From positions 267,786 to 331,785 of the forward strand of contig CAMPEQ010000008.1 in the NCBI GenBank assembly GCA_946803585.1: 64,000 bases of DNA, written 5' to 3'. Origin of the DNA: an uncultured Actinomycetes bacterium (lineage in GTDB: Bacteria; Actinomycetota; Actinomycetes; S36-B12; UBA10799). Under the pieces are notes generated by a model that was not told the DNA's origin, did no database searches, and saw only the letters and a list, made by a program, of their open reading frames with translations. Both the position numbers and the translations under genes were made by a program. The first letter of the stretch is position 1; every line of letters starts with the position of its first letter. This document shows positions 9,552 to 22,033 of the stretch, in pieces.

Positions 9552-10123
9552 GATGATGAACTCAATCCCGCAGCCTGGGCGCGCAAGAGTGCGGCGGGTG
9601 CTACGTCTTCTAGCGGCAATCCACGGCGAGCGGCGACCTCTTCGGGCCGTTCAAGGCCCTGGAGTGCAGCAACCGTGGCATGCACGATGTTGATGGCGTT
9701 GTCTGATCCGAGCGACTTGCTCAGAACGTCGTGAACTCCGGCGCATTCCAACACGGCGCGCACGGGGCCACCGGCAATGACGCCGGTACCGGGAGAGGCT
9801 GGGCGCAAAAGTACGACGCCGGCCGCCTTCTCCCCTGTGACGGGGTGAGGGATCGTGCCCTGGATCCGGGGAACCTTGAAGAAGTTCTTCTTCGCTTCCT
9901 CGACACCCTTGGCGATCGCGGCTGGGACCTCTTTGGCCTTGCCGTATCCGACACCGACCTGACCGTCGCCGTCGCCGACCACGACGAGCGCGGTAAAGCT
10001 GAACCGACGACCGCCCTTGACCACCTTAGATACGCGGTTAATCGTCACCACGCGCTCTAGGTAGTTGCTCTTCTCAGCGCCGCCTCGACCTGAGTCGCGA
10101 CGCGATTGGCGCTGTGCAGCCAT
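9548..10123 (-). CDS. rpsE: 30S ribosomal protein S5
   Basis: S5 supports decoding fidelity at the 30S shoulder. The 191-residue protein has the signature [20 protein letters not shown] followed by [16 protein letters not shown] short basic N-terminal extension ([14 protein letters not shown]) precedes the core, as in other actinobacteria. It lies between rplR and rpmD. Confidence 0.97.
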   Translation of the reverse strand: MAAQRQSRRDSGRGGAEKSNYLERVVTINRVSKVVKGGRRFSFTALVVVGDGDGQVGVGYGKAKEVPAAIAKGVEEAKKNFFKVPRIQGTIPHPVTGEKAAGVVLLRPASPGTGVIAGGPVRAVLECAGVHDVLSKSLGSDNAINIVHATVAALQGLERPEEVAARRGLPLEDVAPAALLRAQAAGLSSSS

Positions 10124-10177
10124 GTTGCCTTCTTCCGTTGTTGGTCTGTAGTAATGCCGTAGATATTTAGCTAGTGG

Positions 10178-10558
10178 TTAGAACGTCAACCCGGATTCGC
10201 GAGCTGAGTCAGCAAGTGCAGCAACGCGACCGTGGTAACGGTACCCGCCACGGTCGAACACGACGAGGTCGATACCGGCGCCCTTGGCGCGTTCGGCGAC
10301 CAGTTCGCCAATCTTCTTCGCAGCAGCGGTCTTGTCACCGTCGAAGCTACGCATCTCGTCTTCCATCGTGGAAGCAGATGCCAACGTCTTGCCGATGGTG
10401 TCGTCGATGACCTGAGCACTCATGTGACGGGTGGACCGAAAGACCACCAAACGCGGACGGGCACTGCTGCCCGACACGTTCTTTCGAACACGCGCGTGAC
10501 GGCGAATACGACCGGTGGACCGACGTGTGCCGGAGCCAATCTTTGCGCTGATTCCCAT
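10178..10558 (-). CDS. rplR: 50S ribosomal protein L18
   Basis: L18 binds 5S rRNA with L5. The 126-residue protein has the family motifs [20 protein letters not shown] and [18 protein letters not shown], ending GLTF. It lies 2 nt after rplF. Confidence 0.97.
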   Translation of the reverse strand: MGISAKIGSGTRRSTGRIRRHARVRKNVSGSSARPRLVVFRSTRHMSAQVIDDTIGKTLASASTMEDEMRSFDGDKTAAAKKIGELVAERAKGAGIDLVVFDRGGYRYHGRVAALADSARESGLTF

Positions 10559-10560
10559 TA

Positions 10561-11100
10561 CTACTTACCAGCCTTTCCGGCCTTGCGACGAATAACCTCG
10601 TCGGAGTAGCGCACGCCCTTACCCTTATACGGGTCTGGCTTGCGAAGTTTACGGATGTTGGCAGCGACCTCGCCAACCTTCTGCTTGTCGATACCCTCAA
10701 CAGCGAACTTGGTCGGCGTCTCGACGACGAACTTGATGCCTTCAGGGGCATCGACCTGAATCGGGTGGCTGTAGCCAAGTTGCAACTCGAGGCCACCACC
10801 GTTGGCGGCCACACGGTAACCAGTACCGGAGACCTCCAAGGACTTCTTGTAGCCCTCAGTTACCCCAATGACCATGTTGTTGACCAAGGTACGAGACAAA
10901 CCATGTAGCGACTTGCTCATTCGCTCATCGTTGGGACGGCTGACGACAAAGCTGCCATCCTCATCCTTCTCGATCTTGATGGGCTCGGCCACCGTGTGCT
11001 TCAGGCTGCCTTTAGGTCCAGTGACGGTGACGTCCTGGCCATTGATCTCCAGTTTGACTCCGGTCGGGATGACGATCGGCAGTCTTCCAATACGCGACAT
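10561..11100 (-). CDS. rplF: 50S ribosomal protein L6
   Basis: L6 lies near the factor-binding site of the 50S subunit. The 179-residue protein begins [20 protein letters not shown] and has the C-terminal signature [20 protein letters not shown]. Order and length are standard for the spc operon. Confidence 0.97.
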   Translation of the reverse strand: MSRIGRLPIVIPTGVKLEINGQDVTVTGPKGSLKHTVAEPIKIEKDEDGSFVVSRPNDERMSKSLHGLSRTLVNNMVIGVTEGYKKSLEVSGTGYRVAANGGGLELQLGYSHPIQVDAPEGIKFVVETPTKFAVEGIDKQKVGEVAANIRKLRKPDPYKGKGVRYSDEVIRRKAGKAGK

Positions 11101-11109
11101 ATCGCACCC

Positions 11110-11508
11110 CTACCAAACGTAGGCGAGGACTTCCCCACCCACGCCTTTCTTGTATGCCTGTCGGTCAGTCAGCAACCCTGACGACGTCGAGATGATGGCG
11201 ATTCCGAGCCCGCCAAGAACCTTCGGCATGCCGGTGCTCTTTGCGTAGACCCGCAGCCCGGGCTTGCTCACGCGGCGAAGGCCAGCGATTGAGCGCTCCC
11301 GATTGGGTCCGTACTTGAGATCGATGATCAGCGTCTGGCCAACTGTGGCCTCTTCGACGCGAACGCCACCGCAGTAGCCCTCTTGAACGAGGATCTTTGC
11401 GACGCCTTCTTTGAGTTTGGAATACGGCATCGCCACCGAATCGTGATGGGCGGAACTGCCGTTGCGAACACGCGTGAGCATGTCCGCAATGGGGTCTGTC
11501 ATTGTCAT
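11110..11508 (-). CDS. rpsH: 30S ribosomal protein S8
   Basis: S8 binds the central domain of 16S rRNA and is the translational repressor of spc operons in E. coli. The 132-residue protein begins [20 protein letters not shown] and ends with the signature [20 protein letters not shown]. It lies about 100 nt after rpsN. Confidence 0.97.
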   Translation of the reverse strand: MTMTDPIADMLTRVRNGSSAHHDSVAMPYSKLKEGVAKILVQEGYCGGVRVEEATVGQTLIIDLKYGPNRERSIAGLRRVSKPGLRVYAKSTGMPKVLGGLGIAIISTSSGLLTDRQAYKKGVGGEVLAYVW

Positions 11509-11609
11509 GGCCGCTTGGCCCTTCTCGCTGCGGTTTCCGATTGAGCGGACCTACAGCGTGTCAGTGTTACGTGGGTGCCTTACTTGAGGTTGTGAAAAGT
11601 GTGCTGGTG

Positions 11610-11795
11610 CTACCAGGAGCTCTTGGTGACGCCGGGCAGTTCGCCAGCGTGGGCCATCTCGCGTAGGCAGATCCGGCACAGGCCGAACTTGCGGTATACC
11701 GAGTGGGGTCGGCCGCATCGGTTACACCGGGTGTAGCCGCGCACCTTGAACTTCGGCTTGCGCCGCTGCTTCATTAAGAGTGCAGTTTTTGCCAT
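11610..11795 (-). CDS. rpsN: 30S ribosomal protein S14, type Z (zinc ribbon)
   Basis: This is the short 61-residue zinc-binding S14. The two CxxC pairs are C24/C27 and C40/C43, and it ends [10 protein letters not shown]. Many actinobacteria also hold a zinc-free S14 elsewhere that is induced on zinc starvation; that cannot be seen here. Confidence 0.97.
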   Translation of the reverse strand: MAKTALLMKQRRKPKFKVRGYTRCNRCGRPHSVYRKFGLCRICLREMAHAGELPGVTKSSW

Positions 11796-11816
11796 CTGGT
11801 CAAATCTCCTTGATGC

Positions 11817-12386
11817 CTACGCGGCCTTGAACGGGAAGCCGAGCGCCTTGAGCAGCGCGCGACCGGAGTCGTTGTCGGTGGCCGTGGTGACGACCGTGAT
11901 GTCCATTCCGCGAACGCGATCAATCTTGTCCTGATCGATCTCGGCGAAAGTTGCCTGCTCAGTTAGCCCGAAGGTGTAGTTGCCATTCCCATCGAACTGC
12001 TTGGGCGAGAGTCCACGGAAGTCGCGGATACGTGGCAATGATACCGACAGCAGTCGATCGAGGAACTCCCACATCCGGTCACCACGCAATGTGGTGTGTG
12101 CACCAATCGGCTGGCCCTCGCGAAGTTTGAACTGCGCGATCGATTTGCGTGCCTTGGTGACAGTTGGCTTCTGACCGGTGATGATGGCGAGATCCTTGAC
12201 CGCACCGTCAATCAGCTTCGAGTCGCGAGCGGCATCGCCGACACCCATATTGACAACAACCTTGACCAGTCCAGGTACCTGCATGATGTTTGCAAGGTGG
12301 AGCTCGTCTTGGAGTTGTGCTCGGATCTCGTCGTTGTAACGAGTCTTGAGCCTCGGTACAGCAGGAGCTGCAAGTTCAGTTGGCAT
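11817..12386 (-). CDS. rplE: 50S ribosomal protein L5
   Basis: L5 binds 5S rRNA and contacts P-site tRNA. The 189-residue protein has the signature [20 protein letters not shown] and the later segment [20 protein letters not shown]. Its ATG overlaps the rplX stop by one base (TAATG). Confidence 0.97.
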   Translation of the reverse strand: MPTELAAPAVPRLKTRYNDEIRAQLQDELHLANIMQVPGLVKVVVNMGVGDAARDSKLIDGAVKDLAIITGQKPTVTKARKSIAQFKLREGQPIGAHTTLRGDRMWEFLDRLLSVSLPRIRDFRGLSPKQFDGNGNYTFGLTEQATFAEIDQDKIDRVRGMDITVVTTATDNDSGRALLKALGFPFKAA

Positions 12387-12739
12387 TAGATGTCCTTACC
12401 GGTACGAGATGAAACCCGCACTCCGCGGGTAGCCGCGTACGTGGTGCCGTCGGGGCGGTTCTTATCGACCGTCTCACGACGCTTACCTACGCGGGTCGCC
12501 TTGCCGTCGTCGCCAACGACCATGACATTCGAGATGTGGATGTAAGCCTCTTGCGTGACGATGCCACCAGCCTGACCACCCTGGCCAGCCTTGGTGTGAC
12601 GCTTCACGCGGTTCACGCCCTCGACCAAGATGCGATCAGAATCTGGCAGGACCTTGATGACCTTGCCGGTCTGTCCGCGGTCTTTACCAGTGATGATCTG
12701 GACCGTGTCACCCTTACGGATCTTTAGCTTCTTACTCAT
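12386..12739 (-). CDS. rplX: 50S ribosomal protein L24
   Basis: L24 initiates 50S assembly. The 117-residue protein has an N-terminal KOW motif ([20 protein letters not shown]). A GTG one codon upstream (12742) is possible, but the GGAGG lies 7 nt before the ATG at 12739, and the ATG product [11 protein letters not shown] matches the family. The ATG overlaps the rplN TGA by one base. Confidence 0.96.
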   Translation of the reverse strand: MSKKLKIRKGDTVQIITGKDRGQTGKVIKVLPDSDRILVEGVNRVKRHTKAGQGGQAGGIVTQEAYIHISNVMVVGDDGKATRVGKRRETVDKNRPDGTTYAATRGVRVSSRTGKDI

Positions 12740-13107
12740 CACAGCACCTCCGGTGCCAGCGAAATAATCTTCATGAAGCGCTTGTCGCGCAGCTCGCGAC
12801 CGACCGGACCGAAGATACGGGTTCCGCGAGGCTCACCATCAGCCTTGAGCACAACCGCAGCGTTCTCGTCGAAGCGGATGTAAGAACCATCCGGACGACG
12901 ACGCTCCTTCTTGGTACGGACGATGACGGCCTTGACGACCTCACCCTTTTTGACGCCTCCGCCGGGGATTGCGTCTTTTACGGTGGCAACAATGACGTCA
13001 CCGATCCCGGCATACCTACGACCCGAGCCACCGAGGACACGGATGCATAGAAGTTCCTTTGCACCAGTGTTGTCGGCGACGCGAACTCGCGACTCTTGCT
13101 GAATCAC
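12739..13107 (-). CDS. rplN: 50S ribosomal protein L14
   Basis: L14 forms an inter-subunit bridge. The 122-residue length and the motifs [20 protein letters not shown] and [20 protein letters not shown] are diagnostic. Its start overlaps the rpsQ stop by 4 nt. Confidence 0.98.
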   Translation of the reverse strand: MIQQESRVRVADNTGAKELLCIRVLGGSGRRYAGIGDVIVATVKDAIPGGGVKKGEVVKAVIVRTKKERRRPDGSYIRFDENAAVVLKADGEPRGTRIFGPVGRELRDKRFMKIISLAPEVL

Positions 13108-13385
13108 TTTGCCTTCTCCAGGATCTCAACGACGCGCCAGCGCTTCGTTGCCGACAGCGGTCGGGTTTCCATGAGCAGAACACGGTCACCCGTACCTGCA
13201 CTGTTGTCTTCGTCGTGTGCCTTTAGGCGCGACGTACGGCGAACAACCTTGCCGTACATTGCGTGCTTGTAGCGGTCCTCGACAGCTACGACAACGGTCT
13301 TATTCATCTTGTCGCTGACAACGAGCCCCTCGCGAACTTTACGTTCGCCACGAACCTCTGTGTCAGTCTGGGTCGCCTCGCTCAT
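13104..13385 (-). CDS. rpsQ: 30S ribosomal protein S17
   Basis: S17 is a primary 16S rRNA binder with an OB fold. The 93-residue protein carries [20 protein letters not shown] and [20 protein letters not shown]. It has a short charged N-terminal extension, and it overlaps its neighbours rpmC and rplN by 4 nt each. Confidence 0.97.
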   Translation of the reverse strand: MSEATQTDTEVRGERKVREGLVVSDKMNKTVVVAVEDRYKHAMYGKVVRRTSRLKAHDEDNSAGTGDRVLLMETRPLSATKRWRVVEILEKAK

Positions 13386-13618
13386 GCGGCGCCCTCCTCG
13401 TCATCGTTTGCGGTAATGCCGAGCTCGCGCTCACGCATGATCGTGTAAACCCGAGCGATCTCGCGGCGCACTGCCTTAAGTCGTCCGTAGCTATCTAGCT
13501 GGCCTGTAGCGGCCTGGAACCGAAGGTTGAAGAGTTCTTCCTTCGCCTCAATCAACTTCGTCTCAAGACCTTGGTCGTCCATCTCACGCAGTTCGGAGGT
13601 TGAGGTCAACGCTGCCAT
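13382..13618 (-). CDS. rpmC: 50S ribosomal protein L29
   Basis: L29 sits near the exit tunnel and helps dock trigger factor and SRP. The 78-residue protein has the signature [20 protein letters not shown] followed by [18 protein letters not shown]. Its start overlaps the rplP stop by one base. Confidence 0.96.
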   Translation of the reverse strand: MAALTSTSELREMDDQGLETKLIEAKEELFNLRFQAATGQLDSYGRLKAVRREIARVYTIMRERELGITANDDEEGAA

Positions 13619-14037
13619 TAGTCTTCACTCACCTCTCGTCGAACAATCTTGCATTTCATTGGCAGCTTGTGGGCTGCCCGGGTTAGCGCTTCACGTGCCG
13701 CGTCCTCGTCGGGGTAGGTCAGCTCAAACATGACGCGACCTGGTTTGACGTTGGCGACCCACCACTCCGGCGAACCCTTACCGGAACCCATGCGGGTTTC
13801 AGCTGGCTTCTTGGTGAGCGGACGGTCTGGGTAGATATTGATCCAGACCCGACCACCACGCTTGATACGTCGGTTGATGGCAATACGTGCCGATTCGATC
13901 TGACGGTTCGTCACGTAAGCCGGTTCCAATGCCTGCAAACCCCACTCACCGAAAGTCACGTTGGTGCCGCCCTTGGCGACGCCACTGCGCTTGGGATGGT
14001 GCTGCTTGCGGTACTTGACCTTACGCGGGATCAACAT
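13618..14037 (-). CDS. rplP: 50S ribosomal protein L16
   Basis: L16 organises the A-site tRNA region of the 50S subunit. The 139-residue protein begins [20 protein letters not shown] and has the signature [20 protein letters not shown] followed by [19 protein letters not shown]. It lies 2 nt after rpsC. Confidence 0.98.
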   Translation of the reverse strand: MLIPRKVKYRKQHHPKRSGVAKGGTNVTFGEWGLQALEPAYVTNRQIESARIAINRRIKRGGRVWINIYPDRPLTKKPAETRMGSGKGSPEWWVANVKPGRVMFELTYPDEDAAREALTRAAHKLPMKCKIVRREVSED

Positions 14038-14039
14038 GA

Positions 14040-14903
14040 TTAGGACCCCCCGTCAGCTGGTGCTGCGGCTGCTGGTGCCTCTGCTGTCGCGGGCGCCTCG
14101 GTTGCCGCTGGTGCCTCGACTGCAGCCGGAGCTGCTGCTGCGGGAGCATCGTCACGGCGCGGTCCACGGCCGCCACGTCCGCCGCCACCATCGCGACGGT
14201 TACGCGGTCCGGCGCCTGGGCGAGCAAGACGTGCTGCCTGCTGCTCGCGGCGCTCTTCGGTGTCAGAGGAGACTTCACCGTGATAGATCCACACCTTGAC
14301 TCCGATGCGACCGAACGTCGTACGGGCCTCGTAGAAGCCGTAGTCAATATCGGCGCGCAGCGTGTGCAGCGGTACGCGACCCTCGCGGTAGAACTCGGTT
14401 CGGCTCATCTCGGCGCCGCCTAGGCGACCGCCGACCTGAATCCGGATGCCCTTGGCACCGGACTTCATCGCCGACTGCATTGCCTTACGCATTGCCCGTC
14501 GGAACGAGACACGGCTCGACAACTGCTCGGCGACACCCTGGGCGACGAGTTGGGCGTCGGCTTCTGGGTTCTTCACCTCGAGGATGTTGAGCTGAACCTG
14601 CTTGCCAGTGAGCTTCTCGAGCTCGCCGCGAATGCGGTCGGCCTCGGCTCCACGACGACCGATCACAATGCCTGGACGGGCCGTGTGAATGTCGACGCGA
14701 ACGCGCTCGCGGGTGCGTTCGATCTCTACCTTGCTGATTCCGGCACGTTCCATGCCTGTGGTCATCAACCGGCGGATCTGCACATCTTCGTTGACGTAAT
14801 CGCGGTAGCGCTGTCCTTCTTTGGCGCTATCTGCGAACCACCGAGAAGTGAAGTCCGTCGAGATCCCAAGGCGAAAGCCGTGCGGGTTTACTTTCTGTCC
14901 CAC
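14040..14903 (-). CDS. rpsC: 30S ribosomal protein S3 with low-complexity tail
   Basis: S3 lines the mRNA entry channel. The start is GTG at 14903 (product [14 protein letters not shown]), 4 nt past the rplV stop, with an AAGAGG Shine-Dalgarno inside the rplV end. A longer reading from 14993 would add 30 residues unlike S3. A KH domain is in the N-terminal half ([20 protein letters not shown]), and the core ends near residue 215. A Gly/Arg stretch follows, then a ~45-residue Ala/Pro/Glu tail that E. coli S3 lacks. Confidence 0.96.
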   Translation of the reverse strand: MGQKVNPHGFRLGISTDFTSRWFADSAKEGQRYRDYVNEDVQIRRLMTTGMERAGISKVEIERTRERVRVDIHTARPGIVIGRRGAEADRIRGELEKLTGKQVQLNILEVKNPEADAQLVAQGVAEQLSSRVSFRRAMRKAMQSAMKSGAKGIRIQVGGRLGGAEMSRTEFYREGRVPLHTLRADIDYGFYEARTTFGRIGVKVWIYHGEVSSDTEERREQQAARLARPGAGPRNRRDGGGGRGGRGPRRDDAPAAAAPAAVEAPAATEAPATAEAPAAAAPADGGS

Positions 14904-14907
14904 GTCG

Positions 14908-15267
14908 CTACCTCTTCTTCCCGGCTGGAACGTCTTCCGGCGTTCCAACAACAATCGTGATGTGGCTTGTGCGCTTGCGGATCCGGTAGGCACGACCCTG
15001 TGCCCGTGGCCGGAATCGCTTCATCGTCGGTCCCTCGTCAACGCGCGCTTCGGTGATGACGAGTGTGTCTGCGTCAAGACCGTCGTTGTTCGTCGCATTG
15101 GCGATAGCGCTCTTGAGCACCTTCCCGACCGGTTCGGTCGCAGCCTGCGGTGCGTACCGCAAGATTGCCTGCGCCTCTGCGGCAGGCAAGCCCCTAATCA
15201 GGTCCACCACTCGGCGGGCCTTCATGGGCGTCACGCGGACGTACCGCGCCTGGGCCCTGGCTTCCAT
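14908..15267 (-). CDS. rplV: 50S ribosomal protein L22
   Basis: L22 has a globular body on the 50S surface and a hairpin into the exit tunnel. The 119-residue protein has [20 protein letters not shown] at the N-terminus and [20 protein letters not shown] for the tunnel loop. It lies between rpsS and rpsC. Confidence 0.97.
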   Translation of the reverse strand: MEARAQARYVRVTPMKARRVVDLIRGLPAAEAQAILRYAPQAATEPVGKVLKSAIANATNNDGLDADTLVITEARVDEGPTMKRFRPRAQGRAYRIRKRTSHITIVVGTPEDVPAGKKR

Positions 15268-15331
15268 CGCTATTCCTCGCTGTCAGTCTTGATAGTTGAT
15301 ATTCGTGGGTGTTCGTTGAGTTAGTCGCGGA

Positions 15332-15613
15332 TTAACCGCGACGCGCCTTGCGGTCGTCCTTGATATGACCCTTGAACGTTCTGGTCGGAGCGAACTCACC
15401 AAGTTTGTGACCGATCATGTTCTCGCTGACGAAGACAGGCACGTGCTTGCGCCCGTCGTGGACAGCCAACGTGTGACCGAGCATGGCTGGAACGATCATC
15501 GATCGTCGTGACCAGGTCTTGATGACGTTGTTCGTTCCGGCCTCGTTCTGCTTGTCGACCTTCTTCATCAGATGGTCGTCAACAAAGGGACCCTTTTTAA
15601 GACTACGTGGCAT
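15332..15613 (-). CDS. rpsS: 30S ribosomal protein S19
   Basis: S19 is in the 30S head near the A site. The 93-residue protein begins [20 protein letters not shown] and has the signature [20 protein letters not shown]. It lies 3 nt after rplB. Confidence 0.98.
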   Translation of the reverse strand: MPRSLKKGPFVDDHLMKKVDKQNEAGTNNVIKTWSRRSMIVPAMLGHTLAVHDGRKHVPVFVSENMIGHKLGEFAPTRTFKGHIKDDRKARRG

Positions 15614-15616
15614 GAG

Positions 15617-16453
15617 CTATCGCTTCTTTCCGGTCTTGCGGCGGCGGACGATGAACTTGTCGCTCGGCTTATTCTTGGAGCGGGTACGACCTTCTGGCTT
15701 TCCGTTCGGATTGACGGGGTGACGACCACCTGAGGTCTTCCCCTCGCCGCCACCATGCGGGTGATCGACCGGGTTCATCGCGACACCGCGAACGGTCGGG
15801 CGCTTGCCCTTCCAACGCATACGGCCAGCTTTACCCCAGTTGATGTTCGACTGTTCGGCGTTGCCAACCGCACCAATGGTTGCCCGACAGCGCAAGTCAA
15901 CGTTGCGGATCTCCCCAGAAGGCATACGCAGCTGAGCGTAGGGGCCATCCTTGGCGACCAACTGAACGCTGGCACCGGCCGAACGAGCGATCTTCGCTCC
16001 CCCACCGGGGCGTAACTCAATCGCGTGGATGACGGTACCGGTCGGGATATTGCGCATCGGCAGGTTGTTACCTGGCTTGATGTCAGCACTCGGGCCGGTC
16101 TCAACACGCGCGCCCTGCTTGAGCTTCTCCGGCGCAATGATGTAGCGCTTCTCGCCGTCCGCGTAATGCAGTAGAGCGATTCGCGCAGTGCGGTTCGGGT
16201 CGTACTCGATGTGTGCGACCTTCGCCGGTACGCCATCTTTGTCGGCACGCTTGAAATCGATGATGCGGTAGGCACGCTTGTGGCCACCACCCTGGTGCCG
16301 CGTCATGATGCGACCAGAGTTGTTACGGCCACCCTTCTTCGGCAGCGGACGCACCAGCGACTTCTCGGGAGTCGAGCGAGTGACTTCAGCGAAGTCAGCC
16401 ACACTCGAGCCACGACGCGATGGTGTCGTTGGCTTGTACTTACGGATACCCAT
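15617..16453 (-). CDS. rplB: 50S ribosomal protein L2
   Basis: L2 is needed for subunit association and peptidyl-transferase assembly. The 278-residue protein has the N-terminal RNA-binding segment ([20 protein letters not shown]) and the hallmark C-terminal motif [20 protein letters not shown]. Confidence 0.98.
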   Translation of the reverse strand: MGIRKYKPTTPSRRGSSVADFAEVTRSTPEKSLVRPLPKKGGRNNSGRIMTRHQGGGHKRAYRIIDFKRADKDGVPAKVAHIEYDPNRTARIALLHYADGEKRYIIAPEKLKQGARVETGPSADIKPGNNLPMRNIPTGTVIHAIELRPGGGAKIARSAGASVQLVAKDGPYAQLRMPSGEIRNVDLRCRATIGAVGNAEQSNINWGKAGRMRWKGKRPTVRGVAMNPVDHPHGGGEGKTSGGRHPVNPNGKPEGRTRSKNKPSDKFIVRRRKTGKKR

Positions 16454-16480
16454 GACCTGTCCTATTCATGCGCCGATCGC

Positions 16481-16780
16481 CTAAGCGACCGGGCCCCCGA
16501 AGATGTCGATACGGTCGCCTTGTTTCACCGAGACGATCGCTCGCTTGCTGTCAGCGCGCTTGCCGTAGCCAGACTTGGTACGGACCCGCTTGCCACCACG
16601 ATTAAGGGTGTTAACCCCGGTGACCTTTACCTTGAAGGCTGCCTCGACCGCGATCTTGATCTGCGTCTTGTTCGCGTCGGGGTGCACCAAGAAGGTGTAC
16701 TTGTTCTCGTCGAGTAGGGAGTAGCTCTTCTCGGACACAACTGGTCCCAAGAGCACGTCGCCCGGATTACCGATACGCAT
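16481..16780 (-). CDS. rplW: 50S ribosomal protein L23
   Basis: L23 is the main docking site for trigger factor and SRP at the exit tunnel. The 99-residue protein has [20 protein letters not shown] and [20 protein letters not shown]. Its ATG overlaps the rplD stop by one base (TAATG). Confidence 0.97.
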   Translation of the reverse strand: MRIGNPGDVLLGPVVSEKSYSLLDENKYTFLVHPDANKTQIKIAVEAAFKVKVTGVNTLNRGGKRVRTKSGYGKRADSKRAIVSVKQGDRIDIFGGPVA

Positions 16781-17451
16781 TATGCGGCCCCTTCTACTGC
16801 AGCGGTCGCTCGCTTACTCAGCGACGCGGTAGCGCGTTCCACGAAGGCATCGAATGCGGTCTTCGTGAACACGACATCGTCGTTGCACAACACGTCGTAG
16901 GTGTTGAGCTGTTCTGGTGTCAGCAGGTGCACGTTCGCAGCATTGCGCAGCGACTTCCAGGCGGCATCATCAGCAACGTCCAACACAACCAACAGCTTGG
17001 CGTTGGCGCTCATGGCGCGCAAGGTTGCCACGGCATTCTTGGTCGACGGTGTCTCGTCGGTCAAGAACCCCGTCGCCACGTGGATGCGCTCATCGCGGGC
17101 CCGATCGGACAGGGCGCCACGGAGTGCAGCTGCCTTCATCTTCTTGGGGGTGCGCTGCTCGTAGCTACGCGGTGTTGGTCCGTGGACCGTGCCGCCACCA
17201 ACGAACTGCGGTGCACGCGTCGAACCCTGACGGGCGCGGCCGGTGCCCTTCTGCTTGTACGGCTTGCGACCGCCACCACGAACTTCGGCGCGAGTCTTAG
17301 TCGAGTGCGTTCCCTGTCGAGCTGCTGCCAGCTGGGCAACGACGACCTGGTGCATCAACGGGATGTTGGCTTCAACATCGAAGATCGCAGCTGGGAGGTC
17401 GACGGTTCCGTCGGTTCCGCCGTCTGGGGTATGGACCGAGATGGTTGTCAT
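16780..17451 (-). CDS. rplD: 50S ribosomal protein L4
   Basis: L4 extends a loop into the exit tunnel and, in E. coli, autoregulates the S10 operon. The protein is about 223 residues and carries the loop motif [20 protein letters not shown] followed by [16 protein letters not shown]. Two ATGs are possible. The ATG at 17457 overlaps the rplC stop, but the GGGAG is only 1 nt before it and 7 nt before the ATG at 17451, so I chose 17451. Confidence 0.96.
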   Translation of the reverse strand: MTTISVHTPDGGTDGTVDLPAAIFDVEANIPLMHQVVVAQLAAARQGTHSTKTRAEVRGGGRKPYKQKGTGRARQGSTRAPQFVGGGTVHGPTPRSYEQRTPKKMKAAALRGALSDRARDERIHVATGFLTDETPSTKNAVATLRAMSANAKLLVVLDVADDAAWKSLRNAANVHLLTPEQLNTYDVLCNDDVVFTKTAFDAFVERATASLSKRATAAVEGAA

Positions 17452-17453
17452 GC

Positions 17454-18113
17454 TCATGCTCCCTTCGCTGTCTTAGCTTTCACAGCACTGCGGATAAGCA
17501 CGAGTGATCCCTTTGACCCGGGTACAGCGCCCTTGATGAGCAGCAAACCCTTGTCGGCATCGACCCCTGCGATCGTCATGCTCTGTACGGTCTTGGCTTC
17601 GTTACCGTCACGACCCGCCATCCGCATGCCCTTGAAGACACGCCCTGGCGTCGCGCAAGCACCAATCGATCCTGGCTTGCGGTGGTTGCGGTGCGCACCG
17701 TGGGAGGCACCAACGCCATGGAAGCCGTGACGCTTCATGACACCGGAGTAACCCTTGCCCTTGGTGGTTCCCGAGACGTCGACCAACTGGCCGGTCTCGA
17801 AGATGTCTGCGGTGATCTGCTGACCCAAGGTGTACTCGCTAGCGTCGTCGGTACGCAGTTCAACCAGGTGGCGCTTTGGTGCAACGCCCGCCTTGTTGAA
17901 GTGTCCGGCGTCGGGCTTGTTCACCTTGCGTGGCTCGATGCTGCCGAAGCCGAGTTGGACGGCCGAGTAGCCATCAACCTCTGGCGAGCGCACCTGCGTC
18001 ACAACGCAAGGGCCCGCCTTGATGACGGTTACTGGCACGACGCGATTGCTCTCGTCCCAGACCTGGGTCATGCCGAGCTTCTCGCCCAGCACTCCCTTCA
18101 CGTTCTTACCCAT
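17454..18113 (-). CDS. rplC: 50S ribosomal protein L3
   Basis: L3 reaches the peptidyl-transferase centre. The 219-residue protein has [20 protein letters not shown] at the N-terminus. The central signature [20 protein letters not shown] is followed by [17 protein letters not shown]. It lies between rpsJ and rplD. Confidence 0.98.
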   Translation of the reverse strand: MGKNVKGVLGEKLGMTQVWDESNRVVPVTVIKAGPCVVTQVRSPEVDGYSAVQLGFGSIEPRKVNKPDAGHFNKAGVAPKRHLVELRTDDASEYTLGQQITADIFETGQLVDVSGTTKGKGYSGVMKRHGFHGVGASHGAHRNHRKPGSIGACATPGRVFKGMRMAGRDGNEAKTVQSMTIAGVDADKGLLLIKGAVPGSKGSLVLIRSAVKAKTAKGA

Positions 18114-18134
18114 GATTGTCGCTTCCTCGCCTGT

Positions 18135-18443
18135 CTACAGCTTGATTTCGATGTCGACCCCGGCCGGCAGATCGAGACGCATGAGCGAATCGACTGTCTT
18201 TGGCGTGGGATCGAGAATGTCGATGAGGCGCTTATGTGTGCGCATCTCGAAGTGCTCGCGGCTGTCCTTGTACTTGTGTGGTGAACGAATAACGCAGTAC
18301 ACGTTCTTCTCGGTCGGCAGCGGCACTGGGCCAGCTACCTGCGCACCGGTACGAGTCACCGTCTCGACAATCTTACGCGCCGAGTTATCGATGACCTCGT
18401 GGTCATAGGCTTTGAGCCTAATGCGGATCTTCTGTCCCGCCAT
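18135..18443 (-). CDS. rpsJ: 30S ribosomal protein S10 (NusE)
   Basis: S10 works in the 30S head and, as NusE, in transcription antitermination with NusB and NusG. The 102-residue protein has [20 protein letters not shown] and the signature [20 protein letters not shown]. About 130 nt separate it from tuf, enough for an S10-operon promoter. Confidence 0.98.
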   Translation of the reverse strand: MAGQKIRIRLKAYDHEVIDNSARKIVETVTRTGAQVAGPVPLPTEKNVYCVIRSPHKYKDSREHFEMRTHKRLIDILDPTPKTVDSLMRLDLPAGVDIEIKL

Positions 18444-18522
18444 GGCCGCTTACTTCCTCACTATTGTTTTCAACAAAGGTCTGTGTGGTCTTACTTCTTA
18501 CTGTCGTGCATTCCTGCGCGGT

Positions 18523-18558
18523 CAGGATTGGCGCCAACTGAGGCCGACGCCAATCCTG
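18523..18558. terminator. Hairpin between tuf and rpsJ
   Basis: Perfect 11-nt arms (CAGGATTGGCG at 18523-18533 and its complement at 18548-18558) enclose a 14-nt loop, beginning 16 nt after the tuf stop. There is no clear T-tract. The likely role is partial termination of the str operon before the S10 operon. Confidence 0.55.
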
Positions 18559-18574
18559 TCCAACGGCAGAAGTA

Positions 18575-19768
<1,194 letters not shown>

Positions 19769-19852
19769 TGGTGCCTCCTAATAACTGTTGGTTTGGTTTG
19801 TATTCGGTTGTCTAGGTGTTGTTGATTTGGTCTGGCGTTGTGATTGGTGGTG

Positions 19853-21976
19853 CTACTCGCCCTTAGCCTTGGCGATGATCTCCTCAGCGACGTTGTTCGG
19901 CACCTGGGCGTAGGAGTCGAACTGCATTGAGTAGCTTGCGCGTCCCTGGGTGCGTGAACGAAGGTCGCCGACGTAGCCGAACATCTCGCTCAATGGGACC
20001 AGTGCCTGAACAACCCGGGCACCGCTGCGCTCATCCATCGACAGGATCTGACCTCGGCGAGAGTTTACGTCGCCGATGACATCGCCCATGAAGTCTTCAG
20101 GTGTGAAGACCTCGACGGCCATCATTGGCTCGAGGAGGACAGGTCCAGCGCGACGAGCGCCGTCCTTGAACGCCATCGAACCGGCAATCTTGAACGCAAG
20201 TTCTGAGGAGTCAACGTCGTGGTACGCGCCGTCAAGCAACGTGACCTTGACATCAACCATTGGGTAGCCGGCCAGCACACCGTTCTGCATGGCGTCTTGG
20301 CAACCCGCGTCAACCGAAGGAATGTACTCGCGAGGGATACGACCACCGGTGACCTTGTTGACGAACTCGTAGCCGGTCTCTGCGCGATCCTCGGCATCTT
20401 CTTCGGTCGGCGCATTGGGACCCATCGAGATGATCACGCGACCGAACTGACCGGATCCACCGGTCTGCTTCTTGTGCGTGTACTCGATCTTGGGGACCTC
20501 TTTGGTGATGGTCTCGCGGTAGGCAACCTGCGGCTTGCCCACGTTGGCCTCAACGTTGAACTCGCGCCGCATACGGTCGACGAGGACCTCGAGGTGTAGC
20601 TCGCCCATTCCCTCGATGATCGTCTGACCGGTCTCCTCGTCCGAGTGGACGCGGAAGGTCGGATCCTCATCCGAAAGGCGCTGGATGGCGGTAGCAAGTT
20701 TGTCTTGGTCGCTCTTGGTCTTTGGCTCAATCGCAACCGAGATGACTGGTGCGGGGAAAGTCATCGACTCGAGAATGACCGGGTTTCCCGCGTCACAGAG
20801 AGTCTCCCCCGTCGTCGTTCCTTTAAGGCCCATCACCGCAACGATCTCGCCAGCGCCAACCGAGTCGATCTCTTCTCGCTTGTTTGCGTGCATCCGGTAG
20901 ATCTTTCCGATTCGCTCCTTACGACCCTTGACACTGTTGGTGACCGACGAACCGGCGGTCAGGGTGCCTGAGTAGATGCGAATGTAGGTGAGCTTTCCGA
21001 GGTGCGGATCAGCGGCAATCTTGAAGGCCAAAGCTGAGAACGGCTCGTTGGAATCTGGTTGGCGATCGACCTCGACCGACTCATCGCCTGGCTTATGGCC
21101 CTTGATGGCCTCAATGTCGAGCGGAGAAGGCAAGTAGGCAATGACCGCATCGAGCATCGGCTGAACGCCTTTGTTCTTAAACGCCGACCCGGTAAGGATC
21201 GGATTAACCGCATTGGCGAGGGTCGCACGGCGGATTGCGGCGTGAAGCTCATCGACGGTCGGTTCAACACCTTCGAGGAACTTCTCCATCAGTTCATCGT
21301 CGTTCTCGGAAATCGTCTCGATGAGCTTCTCGCGCCACTCAGCAGCTTGCTCAGCCAAGTCAGCCGGGATTTCTTCGACGGCGTAGTCCTCGCCGATTGC
21401 TGTCTCGCCGCGCCACACAAGCGCGCGCATTCCAACCAGGTCGACAACTCCAATGAAATCGCCCTCGGCGCCGATCGGAATCTGCAGCACGAGAGCGGTT
21501 GCGCCGAGGCGCTTAATGATGGTGTCGACACACATGAAGAAGTCAGCGCCGGTGCGATCGAGCTTGTTAACGAAGCACATACGCGGAACGTTGTATTTGT
21601 CAGCCTGACGCCACACAGTTTCAGACTGAGGCTCAACACCGGCGACGCCATCAAACACCGCAACCGCGCCGTCAAGTACGCGCAGCGAGCGCTCTACCTC
21701 AACGGTGAAGTCAACGTGGCCTGGGGTATCGATGATGTTGATCTGATGGTCTTTCCAGTGACAAGTGGTCGCCGCAGACGTGATCGTGATGCCACGCTCC
21801 TGCTCCTGCTCCATCCAGTCCATCGTTGCGCCACCATCGTGCACTTCACCGATCTTGTAGTTGATACCGGTGTAGAACAAGATGCGCTCGGTGGTGGTGG
21901 TTTTACCCGCGTCAATATGCGCCATGATCCCGATGTTGCGGACCTTGGCCAGGTCGGTAGCGGTTCCGGTTGCCAC
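19853..21976 (-). CDS. fusA: Elongation factor G
   Basis: EF-G catalyses translocation and, with RRF, ribosome recycling. The 707-residue protein has G1 AHIDAGKT, G3 DTPGHVDF and G4 NKLD, followed by domains II-V. The domain IV tip [10 protein letters not shown] and the C-terminal [20 protein letters not shown] are conserved. The start is GTG at 21976 with AGGAGA upstream. Confidence 0.98.
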   Translation of the reverse strand: MATGTATDLAKVRNIGIMAHIDAGKTTTTERILFYTGINYKIGEVHDGGATMDWMEQEQERGITITSAATTCHWKDHQINIIDTPGHVDFTVEVERSLRVLDGAVAVFDGVAGVEPQSETVWRQADKYNVPRMCFVNKLDRTGADFFMCVDTIIKRLGATALVLQIPIGAEGDFIGVVDLVGMRALVWRGETAIGEDYAVEEIPADLAEQAAEWREKLIETISENDDELMEKFLEGVEPTVDELHAAIRRATLANAVNPILTGSAFKNKGVQPMLDAVIAYLPSPLDIEAIKGHKPGDESVEVDRQPDSNEPFSALAFKIAADPHLGKLTYIRIYSGTLTAGSSVTNSVKGRKERIGKIYRMHANKREEIDSVGAGEIVAVMGLKGTTTGETLCDAGNPVILESMTFPAPVISVAIEPKTKSDQDKLATAIQRLSDEDPTFRVHSDEETGQTIIEGMGELHLEVLVDRMRREFNVEANVGKPQVAYRETITKEVPKIEYTHKKQTGGSGQFGRVIISMGPNAPTEEDAEDRAETGYEFVNKVTGGRIPREYIPSVDAGCQDAMQNGVLAGYPMVDVKVTLLDGAYHDVDSSELAFKIAGSMAFKDGARRAGPVLLEPMMAVEVFTPEDFMGDVIGDVNSRRGQILSMDERSGARVVQALVPLSEMFGYVGDLRSRTQGRASYSMQFDSYAQVPNNVAEEIIAKAKGE

Positions 21977-22033
21977 GAGTGTTCTCCTGCGTCTGTTCTA
22001 CGTGCTACGAATACGGATGGGTTAGTAAGTGGG

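Noticed and set aside
14040-14200. GC-rich Ala/Pro/Glu codon repeats at the rpsC 3' end as a CRISPR or repeat array
   Set aside because: The units are irregular and explained by the low-complexity protein tail; there are no spacers.
14904-14993. N-terminal extension of rpsC by 30 residues
   Set aside because: It overlaps the end of rplV and lacks similarity to S3. The GTG at 14903 has a proper Shine-Dalgarno and gives the family N-terminus.
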